Part shown: positions 13,648 through 13,751 of the stretch, in pieces
How the letters are laid out: each line of letters opens with the position of its first letter
How positions within the stretch are numbered: position 1 is the first letter of the stretch
Assembly (NCBI GenBank): GCA_002497765.1
Contig: DAET01000062.1
Coordinates: forward strand, 7,077 to 20,827
Reading direction: 5' to 3'
DNA from: Euryarchaeota archaeon UBA486
Lineage (GTDB): Archaea > Thermoplasmatota > Poseidoniia > Poseidoniales > Poseidoniaceae
Length of the DNA: 13,751 nt
Translations under genes and position numbers: made by a program
Notes under the pieces: model-generated
Database searches by the model: none
What the model was told of the DNA's origin: nothing
Seen by the model: the letters and a program-made list of their open reading frames with translations, nothing else

Positions 13648-13666
13648 GAGGCGCCTCCATTAATGG
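13648..13666. repeat. Two abutting 10-bp palindromes
   Basis: GAGGCGCCTC (13648-13657) and CCATTAATGG (13657-13666) are each perfectly self-complementary and share one base. One is GC-rich and the other AT-rich. They lie between the kinase stop and the rRNA terminator. They could be protein sites or chance; I can assign no function. Confidence 0.4.
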
Positions 13667-13691
13667 TGTAAAAAGTAAACTGCATGGGCGA

Positions 13692-13736
13692 TAAAAAAAG
13701 GGTTGGAGACTGGGGTCGCAAGCGACCCCAGCCTCC
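13692..13736 (-). terminator. Hairpin and T7 tract ending the minus-strand (16S rRNA) transcript
   Basis: Arms at 13710-13718 and 13723-13731 (CTGGGGTCG and CGACCCCAG on the plus strand) form nine perfect pairs around a four-base loop. Beyond one A-C mismatch, GGAG (13705-13708) and CTCC (13733-13736) add four more. Read on the minus strand, the hairpin is followed by AACCC and then seven T (13693-13699), the layout of an intrinsic terminator. On the plus strand the run is of A and comes before the hairpin, so it does not serve the NAD kinase gene. A second T-rich tract follows at 13670-13679. Confidence 0.7.
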
Positions 13737-13744
13737 GGTTTCTT

Positions 13745-13751
13745 AGGAGGT
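13745..13751 (-). rRNA. Probable 3' end of 16S rRNA (last seven bases in window)
   Basis: The minus strand begins with ACCTCCT, the conserved end of archaeal 16S rRNA (anti-Shine-Dalgarno), followed by AAGAAACC and a strong terminator. The only clue is seven bases plus the terminator's orientation, so this is tentative. The alternative is that AGGAGGT on the plus strand is a ribosome site for a gene starting just past the edge. The terminator pointing leftwards favours the rRNA reading, and carB's GGAGGTGA would pair with it. Confidence 0.5.

Larger units (their letters stand above)
13577..13744. other. Non-coding spacer between NAD kinase and the 16S rRNA end
   Basis: No gene is visible in these 168 nt. 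They hold a weak imperfect hairpin (GATC-TTCA-GATC core near 13603-13614), two abutting 10-bp palindromes (13648-13666), the TAAAAAGTAAA stretch that gives a second T-rich tract on the minus strand (13670-13679), and the strong hairpin and T7 listed separately. The two genes on either side face each other, so no promoter is expected here. Confidence 0.6.

Noticed and set aside
13745..13751. AGGAGGT as a plus-strand ribosome site for a gene beyond the edge
   Set aside because: Not excluded, but the hairpin with T7 on the minus strand implies a transcript arriving from the right, better explained by the 16S rRNA 3' end.
1..13751. CRISPR array, tRNA genes, insertion sequences, defence or toxin systems
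   Set aside because: Read through all spacers and gene products; found no spaced direct repeats, no cloverleaf-like sequence, no transposase or known defence motif.

Overview
The window looks like a stretch of euryarchaeal chromosome, most probably from a planktonic Marine Group II (Poseidoniales/Thermoplasmatota) cell. The firmest archaeal marker is aTrm56, the archaeal tRNA C56 2'-O-methyltransferase (5848-6420). Supporting signs are TATA-like boxes about 25 nt upstream of start codons, as in leaderless transcripts, a TraB protein with a membrane C-terminus, and tight gene packing. Many metabolic genes are of bacterial type (carAB, folP, a degradative-type thiolase, an FeS-BCP-type photolyase), a mosaic typical of surface-ocean Poseidoniales. 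The lineage call is inference from gene content; I had no database access.

Layout. 1-1034 (-): 5'-terminal two-thirds of a cryptochrome/photolyase-related gene that runs off the left edge. 1080-5758 (-): carA-carB, overlapping as TGATG. 5848-7102 (-): an unknown four-helix membrane protein followed by aTrm56. 7155-8030 (+): folP, divergent from the membrane-protein gene and overlapping the next gene tail to tail by 27 nt. 8004-9776 (-): lemA then a traB-family gene. 9903-10715 (+): a TauE/SafE-type permease, overlapping the thiolase tail to tail by 11 nt. 10705-12595 (-): a second unknown four-helix membrane protein, then thiolase. 12647-13576 (+): an NADK2-like NAD kinase. 13577-13751: a spacer ending in a strong hairpin plus T7 tract on the minus strand and, at the very edge, ACCTCCT, which I read as the 3' end of a 16S rRNA gene. 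If right, 16S is followed directly by a terminator and not by a 23S gene, as in Thermoplasma.

Functional view. carAB makes carbamoyl phosphate for pyrimidines and arginine, folP makes the pterin precursor of folate, NAD kinase makes NADP, thiolase handles acetoacetyl-CoA or longer acyl chains, and the photolyase repairs UV damage. aTrm56 modifies tRNA. LemA, TraB, the TauE-like permease and two orphan proteins form an envelope group.

No CRISPR array, transposon, integrase, toxin-antitoxin or obvious defence locus was seen. The most unusual signals are in the short spacers: two divergent pairs about 51-52 bp apart with one central TTGATA-type box placed to serve both leaderless genes, an octamer ATCAAACC recurring in three places across two spacers, and dyads abutting the start codons of folP and the thiolase. 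No spacer exceeds 300 bases; the longest, 13577-13744, is described as a feature.
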